Assembly: GCA_964573105.1 (NCBI GenBank)
Contig: CAZNIS010000007.1
Span: 1-64,000 of the forward strand
Length of the DNA: 64,000 nucleotides
Direction of reading: 5' to 3'
Source of the DNA: CAKZSB01 sp964573105
GTDB lineage: Bacteria; Pseudomonadota; Gammaproteobacteria; Granulosicoccales; Granulosicoccaceae
Numbering within the stretch: the first letter of the stretch is position 1; each line of letters starts with the position of its first letter. Shown here one piece after another: positions 54,778 through 63,699 of the stretch. A model generated the notes under the pieces. That model saw nothing but the letters and a program-made list of their open reading frames with translations. It was not told where the DNA came from and ran no database searches. The position numbers and the translations under genes are program-made.

Positions 54778-56016
54778 TTACTTGGATTTCTTACTGCTGC
54801 CAGCGTGCACCAGTGCACTTGCCTGATCGAGTCGCGGGTGACCGGCCTTGAAGGCTGCATGCAAATCATCTTCGCTATCCATCGCCCGCAATGTCTCGAC
54901 AATCACATGCGTGGCGGCCAGTACATCCTGGGTGTTGGCACTTTCTGAAATCGTGTGCATGTTGCGGATCGGGAAACCGATGGATGTGGCCGCACAATCG
55001 ATGCTCGCCAGTACACCAGCCATGCCATCGGTGCCAGTGTCGTTGCCGCACACATCGATCTGAATCGGGATGTCGTGGTCGATTGCGGCGCGCTTGATTC
55101 GGGCGTTGAGTTGCTCGCTGACAATCGCACCGGTCGAGAGTGTGAATCCCTTGCCCATTTCCAGCGGCGACATATTTCTATCGCCAATGTTGGGTGCGGC
55201 AACGTAATCGTGATTCACGTCTACTGCGATGATCGCATCGGGTTTGAGTTCGCCGGCTGCCACTCGGCTGCCGAAACGCCCGATCTCCTCGTGTGAGGCA
55301 AAAGCAAACATGCAGCGCACGTTATCAGTGCCACCGGCCTCGGCGATCAGTCTCGCGGCTTCGGCGGCGACGAAACAGCCCAGTCCATTGTCGAGGTAGG
55401 CGCCGTAGAAGGTATTTGGGCTGAATCCTTTTTTGATCGGGCGGTCCAGCAGAATGGTGTCGCCGGGGCGAATGCCGAGCTTTTCAATCTGGCCGGCCTT
55501 GTCGGCGCCGTGGATGTGCAGCTCGAGATAGAGCTGCTTGGGCTTGATGCCCTTGTCACCGGTGCGCTGGGCCGGTTCGGAAAAGTGAATGGCGCCGAGC
55601 GCCTCAACCGTGCCGCCACTCAGTGCCCGGTAGCTACCCGGGCTTTCAGGGTCTTCACTGTAGAGCGTGACTTCGTGGCCGATCAGCGTGGCGGGCAGGA
55701 AGGCATCGCTGTTGATCCAGATTTTTCCGTCTGCCGCGATTTTTCGCACTTGCATGCGAATCTTGTCGGCGTGGCCGATGATCATGACCGAAAACATATC
55801 ATCTCGCCCCGGGTGGCTATCCCAGACGACACCTGCATTGCCCTGAAACTGATGCAGCTGCCAGGTGTCTGGCAGGACTTTATCGAGCGCCGGCTTGATC
55901 ACACCCATGGTCATTGCGCTCTCCAGCCCGACCGGACTGGGGGCGGCGATGATGTCCCGCATCAGGTCGAATTGCTTGGCCGGCATCGGGCTATTCCAGG
56001 GGGCTTTCTTGCTCAT
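54778..56016 (-). CDS. M42 family metallopeptidase (TET-like aminopeptidase)
   Basis: A 412-residue M42 protein. The metal site includes MIIGHADKIRMQV, GAYLDNGLGCFVAAEA, FASHEEIGRFGS, AIIAVDVNHDYV and RNMHTISESA. M42 peptidases form dodecameric TET particles that trim peptides, or act on cellulose-like glycans. MSKKAPWNSPMPAKQFDLMRD at the start is longer than in most. A lysine-rich tail (GSSKKSK) ends it. It is convergent with the MFS gene. Confidence 0.88.
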   Translation of the reverse strand: MSKKAPWNSPMPAKQFDLMRDIIAAPSPVGLESAMTMGVIKPALDKVLPDTWQLHQFQGNAGVVWDSHPGRDDMFSVMIIGHADKIRMQVRKIAADGKIWINSDAFLPATLIGHEVTLYSEDPESPGSYRALSGGTVEALGAIHFSEPAQRTGDKGIKPKQLYLELHIHGADKAGQIEKLGIRPGDTILLDRPIKKGFSPNTFYGAYLDNGLGCFVAAEAARLIAEAGGTDNVRCMFAFASHEEIGRFGSRVAAGELKPDAIIAVDVNHDYVAAPNIGDRNMSPLEMGKGFTLSTGAIVSEQLNARIKRAAIDHDIPIQIDVCGNDTGTDGMAGVLASIDCAATSIGFPIRNMHTISESANTQDVLAATHVIVETLRAMDSEDDLHAAFKAGHPRLDQASALVHAGSSKKSK

Positions 56017-56065
56017 GTATTCTCGATGTGTTGCGTTTAATTAGTGTGTGCAGGACAGGTGACTG

Positions 56066-56761
56066 CTAGTGCTCGGTTGCGTTGTCAGCTTCAGTGTTGC
56101 TGTGACCCGTTAACTCGTAGAGCCGATCCAGTTCGATCCGCAATTGTGACACTTCCTGCTGTAGTGCGGCGATTTCTGCGTTCTTGTTTCGGCTCGCGCC
56201 GCCGGTTGAGCCCGCTGCGCTAATCGGCATCTCGGGCACCCCGCACAGCAGATGGCCGTAGCGATCTTCGCGCTGCCCGGCGCTGCGTGGAATCAATACC
56301 GCCAATGGTTCATCGCCCTGAGTCATGCGCTCCAGACTGATGGCGAGGTCCTCGTTGTCCTGGAATTCGAACATACGCTGGGTGCGGGTTTGCAGTTCAT
56401 TGATCGTTTGCGGGCCGCGCAGCATCATGACCGTCAATAGCGCCTGCTGCTTTTTACTGATGCTGAGCTCGTGGGTCAGGCGCTGTTCGTAGCGCTCGCT
56501 GCGTGCGCCCATTTCGTAGCGGACGAATTTCCTTGTTTCGAGTTCGCGCAGCACGCGCACCGTTTCGCCCTGCTGATAGTCGGTTACTGGTTCGCGATTG
56601 GATTTTTGGTTGCAGGCGCTGAGCAGGCTTTTAACAGTCAACGGGTAGGCGTCAGGTGTGGTCAGCTGCTTTTCCATCAGCGCTGCCAGTATGCGCGCCT
56701 CGACATCTGTCAGCATCGGAGCGTCGTCTGTTTCACTGGTTGTGGATTGTTCTTCGCTCAC
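56066..56761 (-). CDS. DUF480 (YceH) family protein
   Basis: A 231-residue YceH-like protein. PMLTDVEARILAALMEKQLTTPDAYPLTVKSL, ACNQKSNREPV and ELSISKKQQALLTVMMLRGPQT define two winged-helix-like domains. A C-terminal coiled coil (NAEIAALQQEVSQLRIELDRLYEL) follows. GTG 56761 is chosen because AGGA is five bases upstream; the frame upstream overlaps the kinase gene. Function unknown in the family; it may bind DNA or partner proteins. Confidence 0.9.
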   Translation of the reverse strand: MSEEQSTTSETDDAPMLTDVEARILAALMEKQLTTPDAYPLTVKSLLSACNQKSNREPVTDYQQGETVRVLRELETRKFVRYEMGARSERYEQRLTHELSISKKQQALLTVMMLRGPQTINELQTRTQRMFEFQDNEDLAISLERMTQGDEPLAVLIPRSAGQREDRYGHLLCGVPEMPISAAGSTGGASRNKNAEIAALQQEVSQLRIELDRLYELTGHSNTEADNATEH

Positions 56762-56799
56762 GTTTTTCCTGACGTTAGTGGCCGTGTGTTTATATACCA

Positions 56800-57729
56800 T
56801 CACAGTCTTTTGACAAGGCTCGTCGCTAGCGTTTGCGTTGCGATGAGATGATCGACCTCCGCCCTGTACGGGATGCCTTGCCGACCGCCAAAACGCGTGC
56901 ATTTGATGGCAGCGGCGGCACTGGCAAAGAGTATAGCTTGTGATTCCGTGCTGCACTCGGCCAGCGCCAGTGCAAATGCACCATGCCAGGTATCACCCGC
57001 ACCCAGTGTATCCGTTGGCGTAATGGTAAATGCTTCGGTGTGGAAGCACGCCCGACCGTCACACCAGTAAATTCCACAGGCACCGTCAGTCACGGCCACC
57101 CAGTTGCCATGTTTACTGGCCAGTGCCGCTATAGCGTCTGTGGGTTCGACATGGGGATACAGGCTCCTCAGGCCCTGCATTGAAAAAACACAGTGGCTCG
57201 CGATGGCGATCGCGCTATCGCAAGCATCGAGTGGTTGCTCGGCATCAAGTACACCGCAGATCTTTTGTTCGGCTGCCAGTTGCATGGCCCGATTGGCACC
57301 GTCGGGCCATTTGGTATCGGCAACGATGGCATCTGCCGAGCAATTGCTGGTAGTGAGCCAGTCCGCTGCCTGTGGCAAGCCCGGATCGCGGTAGTTGGCG
57401 ATCAGGCGCTCTCCCGAGGCGTCAACGAAGATGGCGGACTGCGAAGATCGGCAACCCGCGATCTGGCGTACCAGCGCGCAATCGACGTGTTCGATCTGCA
57501 ACTGTCTGATGATGCTCTCAGCGGTTTCATCGTCGCCCACCCGGGCGGCAAGTCGGGCTTGACCACCGAGCCGCTGGACTGCGACCGCTGCATTGGCTGC
57601 ACCGCCTCCGCCGGTGACCGAAAGGGCGTTCGCGCGATACTTTTGCGCTGTGGTGGGCATGTCGTCAAAGCCGAAGATCCGATCTTCAACAGTGACGCCG
57701 ATGCAGGTGACATGTTTGGCTGAGGGCAT
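56800..57729 (-). CDS. PfkB-family sugar/nucleoside kinase
   Basis: A 309-residue ribokinase-like kinase. The first PfkB signature appears as GGGGAANAAVAVQRLGGQARLAARVGDDE; the second, with catalytic Asp, is TDTLGAGDTWHGAFALAL. Substrate is not readable; related proteins phosphorylate ribose, fructose, ketohexoses or adenosine. AAGGGG is four bases before ATG 57729. It is divergent from nitrile hydratase. Confidence 0.9.
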   Translation of the reverse strand: MPSAKHVTCIGVTVEDRIFGFDDMPTTAQKYRANALSVTGGGGAANAAVAVQRLGGQARLAARVGDDETAESIIRQLQIEHVDCALVRQIAGCRSSQSAIFVDASGERLIANYRDPGLPQAADWLTTSNCSADAIVADTKWPDGANRAMQLAAEQKICGVLDAEQPLDACDSAIAIASHCVFSMQGLRSLYPHVEPTDAIAALASKHGNWVAVTDGACGIYWCDGRACFHTEAFTITPTDTLGAGDTWHGAFALALAECSTESQAILFASAAAAIKCTRFGGRQGIPYRAEVDHLIATQTLATSLVKRL

Positions 57730-57894
57730 AAATCCCCTTGATGTGCGAAGGCCTGATGCGCGCTGCGCATAATTGCGCTGCCGGGTCGCTCTGGCAATTT
57801 GGCTGGATCATGCCATGCTTTAGCGCGATAATCCGGCATGCGCGACGCTCTGTGTCGACGCGCCAACGATCAGCCAAATCGCCGGGGAGCCAGC

Positions 57895-58512
57895 GTGTCA
57901 GACAAACCTTTGCCACATCACTCAGCGCCGTTGGGGGCGCTTGAACAGCGGGTCAGGAGTCTTGAATCGCTGCTAATCGAAAAAGGCCTGGTCGATCCGC
58001 AGGCGCTCGATCTTTTAGTCGATACCTACGAGACAAAAGTCGGTCCGCGCAACGGTGCCAGCGTGGTCGCGCGCGCCTGGACAGATGCCGAGTATCGAGC
58101 CCGACTGCTCGAAGACGCCACCTCGGCAATTCTGGAGCAGGGCTATCGCGGACGGCAGGGTGAGCATATGGTGTGTGTCGAAAACACACCGCAAATTCAC
58201 AATATGGTGGTGTGTACCTTGTGCTCCTGTTATCCATGGCCGGTGCTGGGTTTGCCGCCCAACTGGTACAAGTCATCGGAATATCGCGCCAGGGCAGTCA
58301 GTGAGCCGCGCGCGGTGCTGGCTGAGTTTGGCGTCGAACTCGATCCCGACGTCCAGGTGCGCGTATGGGACTCCACAGCAGAGATACGCTACATGGTGCT
58401 GCCGATGCGGCCGCCAGGTAGCGAGCACATGGACGCCACGCAACTGGCAGAGCTTGTCAGTCGCGATTCCATGATCGGCGTCGCTGTGCCACAAATGGAA
58501 ACCAAAGCGTGA
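57895..58512 (+). CDS. nthA: Nitrile hydratase alpha subunit, cobalt type
   Basis: A 205-residue subunit carrying the metal site VCTLCSC (Cys107, Cys110, Cys112). Thr rather than Ser in the second place is typical of cobalt enzymes. Downstream YPWPVLGLPPNWYKSSEYRAR is characteristic. The enzyme hydrates nitriles to amides in the cytosol. GTG 57895 is chosen because GGGGAG lies five bases upstream; earlier codons in the frame look non-coding. It overlaps the beta gene by four bases (GTGA). Confidence 0.95.
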   Translation: MSDKPLPHHSAPLGALEQRVRSLESLLIEKGLVDPQALDLLVDTYETKVGPRNGASVVARAWTDAEYRARLLEDATSAILEQGYRGRQGEHMVCVENTPQIHNMVVCTLCSCYPWPVLGLPPNWYKSSEYRARAVSEPRAVLAEFGVELDPDVQVRVWDSTAEIRYMVLPMRPPGSEHMDATQLAELVSRDSMIGVAVPQMETKA

Positions 58513-59174
58513 ACGGGGCGCACGATCTCGGCGGCAAGCACGGATTCGGCACCATCGATACCAGTCAGGAGGTGAACTTCGCCCACGACTGGGAGGCAAG
58601 CGTATTTAAGCTCACACTCGCCTGCGGCATGCTGGGCAAGTGGAATATCGATGAATCGCGCTTTGCCCGCGAGGATACTGACCCGGCCCATTATCTCAAC
58701 AGCAGTTACTACGAGCACTGGCTCGATGGACTGGAGCGTCTGTTGGTTGAAAAGGGGTTGCTCACGGAGGCAGAACTGCGCGATCGCAAGGCCGCTGATA
58801 GAACCGATTTGCAAGCTGTCGGCGCCGATCAGGTGCCCGCGATTCTGGCTGCCGGTGGGCCGACGCAACTCGTCACTGACAAGGCGCCACGGTTTGAATC
58901 CGGTCAACGTGTTGTCGTGCTGGCGGATCAACCGCGTTCCCATACCCGCGCTCCGGGTTATGTGAAAGGTCGAACTGGCACCGTCGTGCAACACTATGGT
59001 GCACATATATTTGCCGATGAACACGCGCGATCAGCAAAAAAAGAGGCAGAGTACCTGTACTCTGTGGAGTTCGATGCCACAGAACTTTGGGGAGAGAGTA
59101 CGGACGAGGCAACTGGCCTTGTGCGAGTGGATTTGTTTGAACCGTATCTACGAGCGGCGGATGCGATTGGGTAG
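58509..59174 (+). CDS. nthB: Nitrile hydratase beta subunit
   Basis: A 221-residue beta subunit. NGAHDLGGKHGFGTID at the start is diagnostic; HYLNSSYYEHWLDGLERLL in the middle and HTRAPGYVKGRTGTVVQHYGAHIFADEHA towards the end fit the family. It starts GTG 58509, overlapping nthA. No recognisable P14K/NhlE-type cobalt activator gene or amidase gene follows; a BtuF-like gene is 31 bp downstream. Confidence 0.94.
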   Translation: MNGAHDLGGKHGFGTIDTSQEVNFAHDWEASVFKLTLACGMLGKWNIDESRFAREDTDPAHYLNSSYYEHWLDGLERLLVEKGLLTEAELRDRKAADRTDLQAVGADQVPAILAAGGPTQLVTDKAPRFESGQRVVVLADQPRSHTRAPGYVKGRTGTVVQHYGAHIFADEHARSAKKEAEYLYSVEFDATELWGESTDEATGLVRVDLFEPYLRAADAIG

Positions 59175-59204
59175 CTCGACAGTCACGAGCATTGTGTCGC
59201 CTCA

Positions 59205-60110
59205 ATGCGCATAGTTTCACTGCTGCCTGGCGCCACTGAAATCCTTTGTGCACTGGGATTGCGTGATCAGTTAATCGCAGTGAGCCACGAGTGTGATTAC
59301 CCTGCGTCGGTTCAGAATTTGCCGCGACTGTCATCGACGCAACTGGCTTCAGAACTCAATGCAGTGGCGATCGATAAGCTTGTCAGCCAGGCACAGGCAA
59401 ACGGTGAGCAGCTCAACCGGCTCGACGAACCGTTACTTCGCCAGTTGCAGCCTGATCTAGTGGTGAGTCAAAGTCTTTGCGGCGTCTGTGCGATCGACGC
59501 GAGCGCTGTGCAACGGGCTTTAACAGCATCCGACACGATACCTGACATTGTCAGCCTCTCGGGATCGGACTTCGAGGGCATCCTCGATGACATTCGACAA
59601 ATCGGGCAGGCAACGTCGTGCGTGACTCAGGCAGATGACTTGTGCGCGGCCCTGACGAGGCGCTGGCGTGCGGCACAATCGCCATTGAAACACGATGTGC
59701 CGGCGGTATTGTTTGTCGAATGGTCACAACCGGGCTACTACGCCGGACATTGGGTGCCGCAGATGATTGAGCGCGCCGGCGGGCGCGATATATTTGGCAG
59801 AACGGGTGATCACTCAGGCGTGTTTGAATGGACACAGGCACTCGACAAAAAGCCCGATGTGATCGTATTCGGTTGCTGTGGTTTTGATTTGTTGAGAAAC
59901 CAGGCGCTCGCCGAAGAATTTGCCGCCACAGCTATTGGCCAGGAGATGGTTGCCAATGCCAGTGGTGGTCTTTGGGCGGTCGACGCGGATGGTTTTTTCA
60001 GTCGCCCGGGGCCAAGAGTTGTAGATGGCATGCTGGCGCTAGCCGAGCTGCTGAAAGGCGTGCCTGTGAAAGGGGTCAGTGTAAAAGTTGCCGTCGTGGC
60101 GACTGCATAG
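59205..60110 (+). CDS. BtuF-like cobalamin/metal-binding protein without signal peptide
   Basis: A 301-residue protein of the helical-backbone metal-receptor fold (COG0614). It begins directly with RIVSLLPGATEILCALGL, so no export signal is present. Cys residues in VSHECDYP, QSLCGVCAID and VFGCCGFDLL recur in this branch. BtuF proteins bind vitamin B12 in the periplasm; cytosolic forms have no known role. Its place 31 bp after a cobalt nitrile hydratase suggests cobalt or corrinoid handling for that enzyme, which is inference. Confidence 0.8.
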   Translation: MRIVSLLPGATEILCALGLRDQLIAVSHECDYPASVQNLPRLSSTQLASELNAVAIDKLVSQAQANGEQLNRLDEPLLRQLQPDLVVSQSLCGVCAIDASAVQRALTASDTIPDIVSLSGSDFEGILDDIRQIGQATSCVTQADDLCAALTRRWRAAQSPLKHDVPAVLFVEWSQPGYYAGHWVPQMIERAGGRDIFGRTGDHSGVFEWTQALDKKPDVIVFGCCGFDLLRNQALAEEFAATAIGQEMVANASGGLWAVDADGFFSRPGPRVVDGMLALAELLKGVPVKGVSVKVAVVATA

Positions 60111-60125
60111 TGTGTGTGCACTGCG

Positions 60126-60151
60126 ACAGGCCGCCAAAGCGTGCGGCCTGT
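60126..60151. terminator. Hairpin between convergent genes
   Basis: ACAGGCCGC (60126-60134) and GCGGCCTGT (60143-60151) with an 8-base loop, between the ends of the BtuF-like and DksA genes. No strong T-run. Confidence 0.6.
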
Positions 60152-60165
60152 TGATGATATTGACG

Positions 60166-60573
60166 CTACGCGGCGGCGTACTGGCGCGTTTGCAGCTCGC
60201 GGCGTGCCTGTGCCTCTGCGGTATAACGAGACGTCGGTCTGATCAACAATCGCTGGATGCCGATCTCGTCGCCCGTGTCTTCGCAAAAACCGTATTCACC
60301 TGTTCGAATGCGATGCAGCGATTTGTCGATGTCGCGAATCAGGTGCGTCTCGCGCTCCTTCATTCGAACCTGAATCCAGTATTGTTCTTCCTGGGTAGCG
60401 CGATCTGACTCATCGGCCGCACGCTCGGCGTCCAACTGGACTTCGTCTTCGCTCTGATTTCCCTGTTCAAGCGATTGACGCATTTCCAGCAAGTGCTGAC
60501 GAAAAAAGGCCAGTTGTTCGTCATTCATGTAATCCTCTTCTGGCGCAGCAAGGATTTCTTCTTCCGTTAACAT
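60166..60573 (-). CDS. DksA-family RNA polymerase-binding factor, zinc ligands mostly lost
   Basis: About 135 residues. The N-terminal part (EEDYMNDEQLAFFRQHLLEM) and the coiled-coil tip (DRATQEEQYWIQ) match DksA. The zinc-finger region reads GFCEDTGDEIGIQRLLIRPTSRYTAEAQ: of the four Cys of E. coli DksA only the first remains (C97; then T100, T118, A121). This is the zinc-independent type seen in DksA2 and in alphaproteobacteria. It modulates rRNA and amino-acid promoters with ppGpp. ATG 60642 is another possible start. Confidence 0.88.
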   Translation of the reverse strand: MLTEEEILAAPEEDYMNDEQLAFFRQHLLEMRQSLEQGNQSEDEVQLDAERAADESDRATQEEQYWIQVRMKERETHLIRDIDKSLHRIRTGEYGFCEDTGDEIGIQRLLIRPTSRYTAEAQARRELQTRQYAAA

Positions 60574-60642
60574 GTTGTGTGAAGACCTCTGGAAGGAATT
60601 TTGTTGTTTATAATTCCGTGGCTTGAAATCGAATGTTGTCAA

Positions 60643-61087
60643 AGTGCTTTGACAAACACGTGAAAAGGACTAGCGTCCGGAATACAGAAAACCTTAACTG
60701 AGTACTGAGTCTCACATCCGTTGCACCCCGAATAGCCGTTAAAGGCTGATCGCGGACGCACAGCTTTCTGCCCGAATGCTCATGCGATCGGGAATTGCCA
60801 GCTGTTTCAACTCACTACTCTGTCTTGATCAGTTGTGCACAAACCGGGTTCGTGCGGCAGTCCGAATCGCTGTCAGACTTCGTGCCAGATGCACGTTGTC
60901 CGAGACGTGACTCGGCGACTGAGTAATCCTGAGAGAGCACAATTCGCGCCCGTCGCGAATGGGTGGCGTAAATAAATCTACCGGCGATTGTCGCAGTTGT
61001 AGTTGGCTGCAACCGCGCGATCGACAATGGCTTAAGTCAGACCGGCAAGCGCGCTCGGAAAGCGCCGGGAATGTTCGACAGCCAGGG
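60643..61087. other. Intergenic region, no gene recognised
   Basis: About 440 bp between dksA and rsmE. Small inverted repeats lie at 60734-60747 (AGCC/GGCT), and a nested pair at 60761-60804 (CAGCT/AGCTG around CCCGA/TCGGG). Open frames here on either strand have no family resemblance. It contains the dksA promoter and perhaps a small RNA, for which I have no direct evidence. Confidence 0.4.
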
Positions 61088-61837
61088 CTATTCTTCGTCG
61101 CGCCGGGTACACAGATCGCCGAACAGGGCCTGCAGTACCGCGATCGCCGCAAGGCCTGCGGTCTCGGTGCGCAATACACGTGGGCCAAAACTGACTGCCT
61201 GCAACTGATGGGTGCGGGCGCTGGCAATTTCCTCTGGGCTGAAACCACCTTCCGGCCCCACCACCAGCGTACAGGAGCCAGCCGCTGGCGCGCTGGCGGT
61301 ACCGATACTTTGCGCAGCGTCGGGATCGAGCAGAAAAGTGGTGTCTGACTGACGCAAGCTCAACCATTGTTCGAAAGTTTGTGGCGGCTCAATGTGCGGC
61401 ACGACGCTGCGATTGCATTGCGCGCAGGCGTTGATTGCGATCTTGCGCCAGTGATCGAGCTTGCGTGCCTGTTTGTCGGCGGATATCTGCAAAATCGATC
61501 GATCGTTGCTGACTGGCACGATCGCGCGAGCACCCAGCTCGGTAGCCTTTTGTACGACCAAATCCAGCTTGGCCCCTTTTGCCAGGGATTGCACCAGTGT
61601 GATCTTCAGCGGTGATTCGGTCGCGTTGGCTTGGGCCGATTCAATTTGCACGCTGGCGTTGCCGCTGGTCGATGCGATGGATGCCAGATAATCCTGACCG
61701 TCGCCGCAGAAAAGGGTGACGGGATCGCCGGGCTTGCGCCGCAGCACGCGGGTGAGGTAGCGGCTGTTGTCGTTGTCGAGTTCAACGACGTCGCCCGCCG
61801 CCAGCGGTGCAGTGACAAACAATCGTGGTATGCGCAA
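61088..61837 (-). CDS. rsmE: 16S rRNA m3U1498 methyltransferase
   Basis: A 249-residue SPOUT methyltransferase that methylates U1498 of 16S rRNA. MRIPRLFVTAPLAAGDVVEL is the PUA-like start; VQSLAKGAKLDLVVQKATELG is typical; LVVGPEGGFSPEE and FGPRVLRTETAGLAAI form the SAM-binding knot. It starts 6 bp after the dnaG stop, so the two are probably co-transcribed. Confidence 0.95.
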   Translation of the reverse strand: MRIPRLFVTAPLAAGDVVELDNDNSRYLTRVLRRKPGDPVTLFCGDGQDYLASIASTSGNASVQIESAQANATESPLKITLVQSLAKGAKLDLVVQKATELGARAIVPVSNDRSILQISADKQARKLDHWRKIAINACAQCNRSVVPHIEPPQTFEQWLSLRQSDTTFLLDPDAAQSIGTASAPAAGSCTLVVGPEGGFSPEEIASARTHQLQAVSFGPRVLRTETAGLAAIAVLQALFGDLCTRRDEE

Positions 61838-61842
61838 GGTGA

Positions 61843-63588
61843 CTAACCAGACTTGTCTTTGAGTTTGCTGATCTGTTGGCGCAGTCTGGCTTTCTCGTCT
61901 TCTGTCATTTGCGAGGGCGCCTTGTCGAGCGGCAGTTCACGAACCTGCCTTCGTTCGGACTCGCGGTTCAACTGCGCAATTGCCTGGCCCAGCACATCGA
62001 TCGGTGCTTCGATCGCGCTGGTCTCTGATTCCAGCATACCGTCGCTTGCGATTTGATGAAGTCGATCGGATTCGGCTCTGTCGCGGAATTGTTCCAGCAG
62101 GTGACTGACGGTGATCTCGGGATTGCACTCGACGATGGTGATCACTTCCATCAGTAACCTGGCGCCCGGGATGTTGTCGGAAAAATTGTATAGCTCCGGG
62201 TCGATCTCCAGCACGATACCGGGCTGCTCGAAAATGGCGGCCAGGGCCTTTCGTACGGGTGATGGTGCACCGGCCCGCGAGGCGCTGGGCGGGGCTTGCA
62301 CGACTGGCGGTGCCGGTGTGGTCTGCTCGAAGATCTGCGTGCCCACCAGCTCGCTTAGCTGCTGTTCGACCAGCGAGCGATAGACGCTCTTTGGCATTGC
62401 CTCGACCAGTGGCTTGCCCAGTTCAGCCAGGCGTGCCCGATGGCTCACGCCGGGTGTGTTCGCCTGCTGTTGCGACTGCTGCTGTAACTCGGCGAGCAGG
62501 AAATCGGCGGCGTCAATCGCATCGGCTGCCAGTGCCTGAAAACCGTCGCTACCCCGTTGATTGACGATGCTGTCCGGATCTTCGCCGTCTGGTAAAAACA
62601 GAAAACGTGCGATCCTGCCTGACTTGAGACAGGGAAGCGCGGCGTTGAGCGCTCGCCACGCGGCCTGGCGCCCGGCCCGATCGCCGTCGAAACAGAAGAT
62701 GATCTCATCAGTTTCGCGAAACAGCAGTTGTACCTGATCGGTGTTGGTGGCCGTGCCAAGGGTGGCGACGGCGTTGCGCAGGCCGTGCTCGGCCAGCGCG
62801 ATAACGTCCATGTATCCCTCCACCACAACGATGTGATTCGACTTGCCGGTTCTGGCACGACGCAGCTCGTAGAGCCCATAGACCTCGCGACCTTTCTGGA
62901 AAAGAGTCGTCTCGGGTGAGTTCAGGTACTTGGGTTCGCCGCTGCCGATGATGCGGCCGCCGAAACCGATGGTGCGACCGCGACGATCGCGAATCGGGTA
63001 CATGATGCGCTCGCGAAAACGATCGTGTGTGCGTCCGCTGTCGTTGCGCACCAGCATGCCGGCCTCCAGCAAATCGGATGAGCCGGTCGTCAGCGTGCTT
63101 TCCAGCGTGTGCCAGCCAGCCGGTGCAAATCCGAGTTTGAACTCGCGCGCCGTTTCGCCGGTGATGCCGCGCTTTTGCAAATAGCTGATCGCATCCGGTG
63201 CATTTTTGAGTTGCTCGACGTAGAACGCAGTGCAGGCGGTGAGGGTATCGTACAGCGCTTGCTGGCTGCGCGTGACCGGTGCAATCGCTTCTCTGGGCAC
63301 TTGCATGCCGACGCGATTGGCGAGGTATTCGACTGCATCAACAAAGTGCATGTGGTCGAAATCGATCAAGAAACCGATTGCTGATCCGTTCGCGCCACAG
63401 CCAAAGCAGTGGTAGAACTGTTTCGTTTGGCTGACGTTAAATGACGGAGTTTTTTCGTCGTGAAACGGGCAGCAGGCTTTGTAGTTAGCGCCGGCTTTTT
63501 TCAGCGGCACGTACTGATCAATAATTTCGACTATGTCGACTCTGGCGAGCAGATCATCAATGAACTGTTTGGGGATTCTGCCAGACAT
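61843..63588 (-). CDS. dnaG: DNA primase
   Basis: A 581-residue primase. The CHC2 zinc finger is CCPFHDEKTPSFNVSQTKQF followed by YHCFGC at about residues 38-64. TOPRIM features follow: VVVEGYMDVIALAEHG, FCFDGDRAGRQAA and LPDGEDPDSIV. A C-terminal DnaB-binding region completes it. I chose ATG 63588 (SGRIPKQFIDDLL) by alignment. The common rpsU-dnaG-rpoD order is not seen here: rsmE follows, and rpsU is absent upstream. Confidence 0.97.
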   Translation of the reverse strand: MSGRIPKQFIDDLLARVDIVEIIDQYVPLKKAGANYKACCPFHDEKTPSFNVSQTKQFYHCFGCGANGSAIGFLIDFDHMHFVDAVEYLANRVGMQVPREAIAPVTRSQQALYDTLTACTAFYVEQLKNAPDAISYLQKRGITGETAREFKLGFAPAGWHTLESTLTTGSSDLLEAGMLVRNDSGRTHDRFRERIMYPIRDRRGRTIGFGGRIIGSGEPKYLNSPETTLFQKGREVYGLYELRRARTGKSNHIVVVEGYMDVIALAEHGLRNAVATLGTATNTDQVQLLFRETDEIIFCFDGDRAGRQAAWRALNAALPCLKSGRIARFLFLPDGEDPDSIVNQRGSDGFQALAADAIDAADFLLAELQQQSQQQANTPGVSHRARLAELGKPLVEAMPKSVYRSLVEQQLSELVGTQIFEQTTPAPPVVQAPPSASRAGAPSPVRKALAAIFEQPGIVLEIDPELYNFSDNIPGARLLMEVITIVECNPEITVSHLLEQFRDRAESDRLHQIASDGMLESETSAIEAPIDVLGQAIAQLNRESERRQVRELPLDKAPSQMTEDEKARLRQQISKLKDKSG

Positions 63589-63656
63589 AGCTGCGGTCGC
63601 CGAGCGGGCGCGTATTGTATCACTGTCGGCGGGCAATCCGCCGTGACGACGCTCGC

Positions 63657-63683
63657 CATGAGGATGCCGCTGGCATCCTCATG
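63657..63683. terminator. Perfect 12-bp hairpin before dnaG
   Basis: CATGAGGATGCC (63657-63668) and GGCATCCTCATG (63672-63683) with loop GCT, just after the SPOR-protein stop. No T-run follows, so it may end that mRNA or act as an RNA structure. Confidence 0.5.
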
Positions 63684-63699
63684 GGCCGGGGAAACGCAC

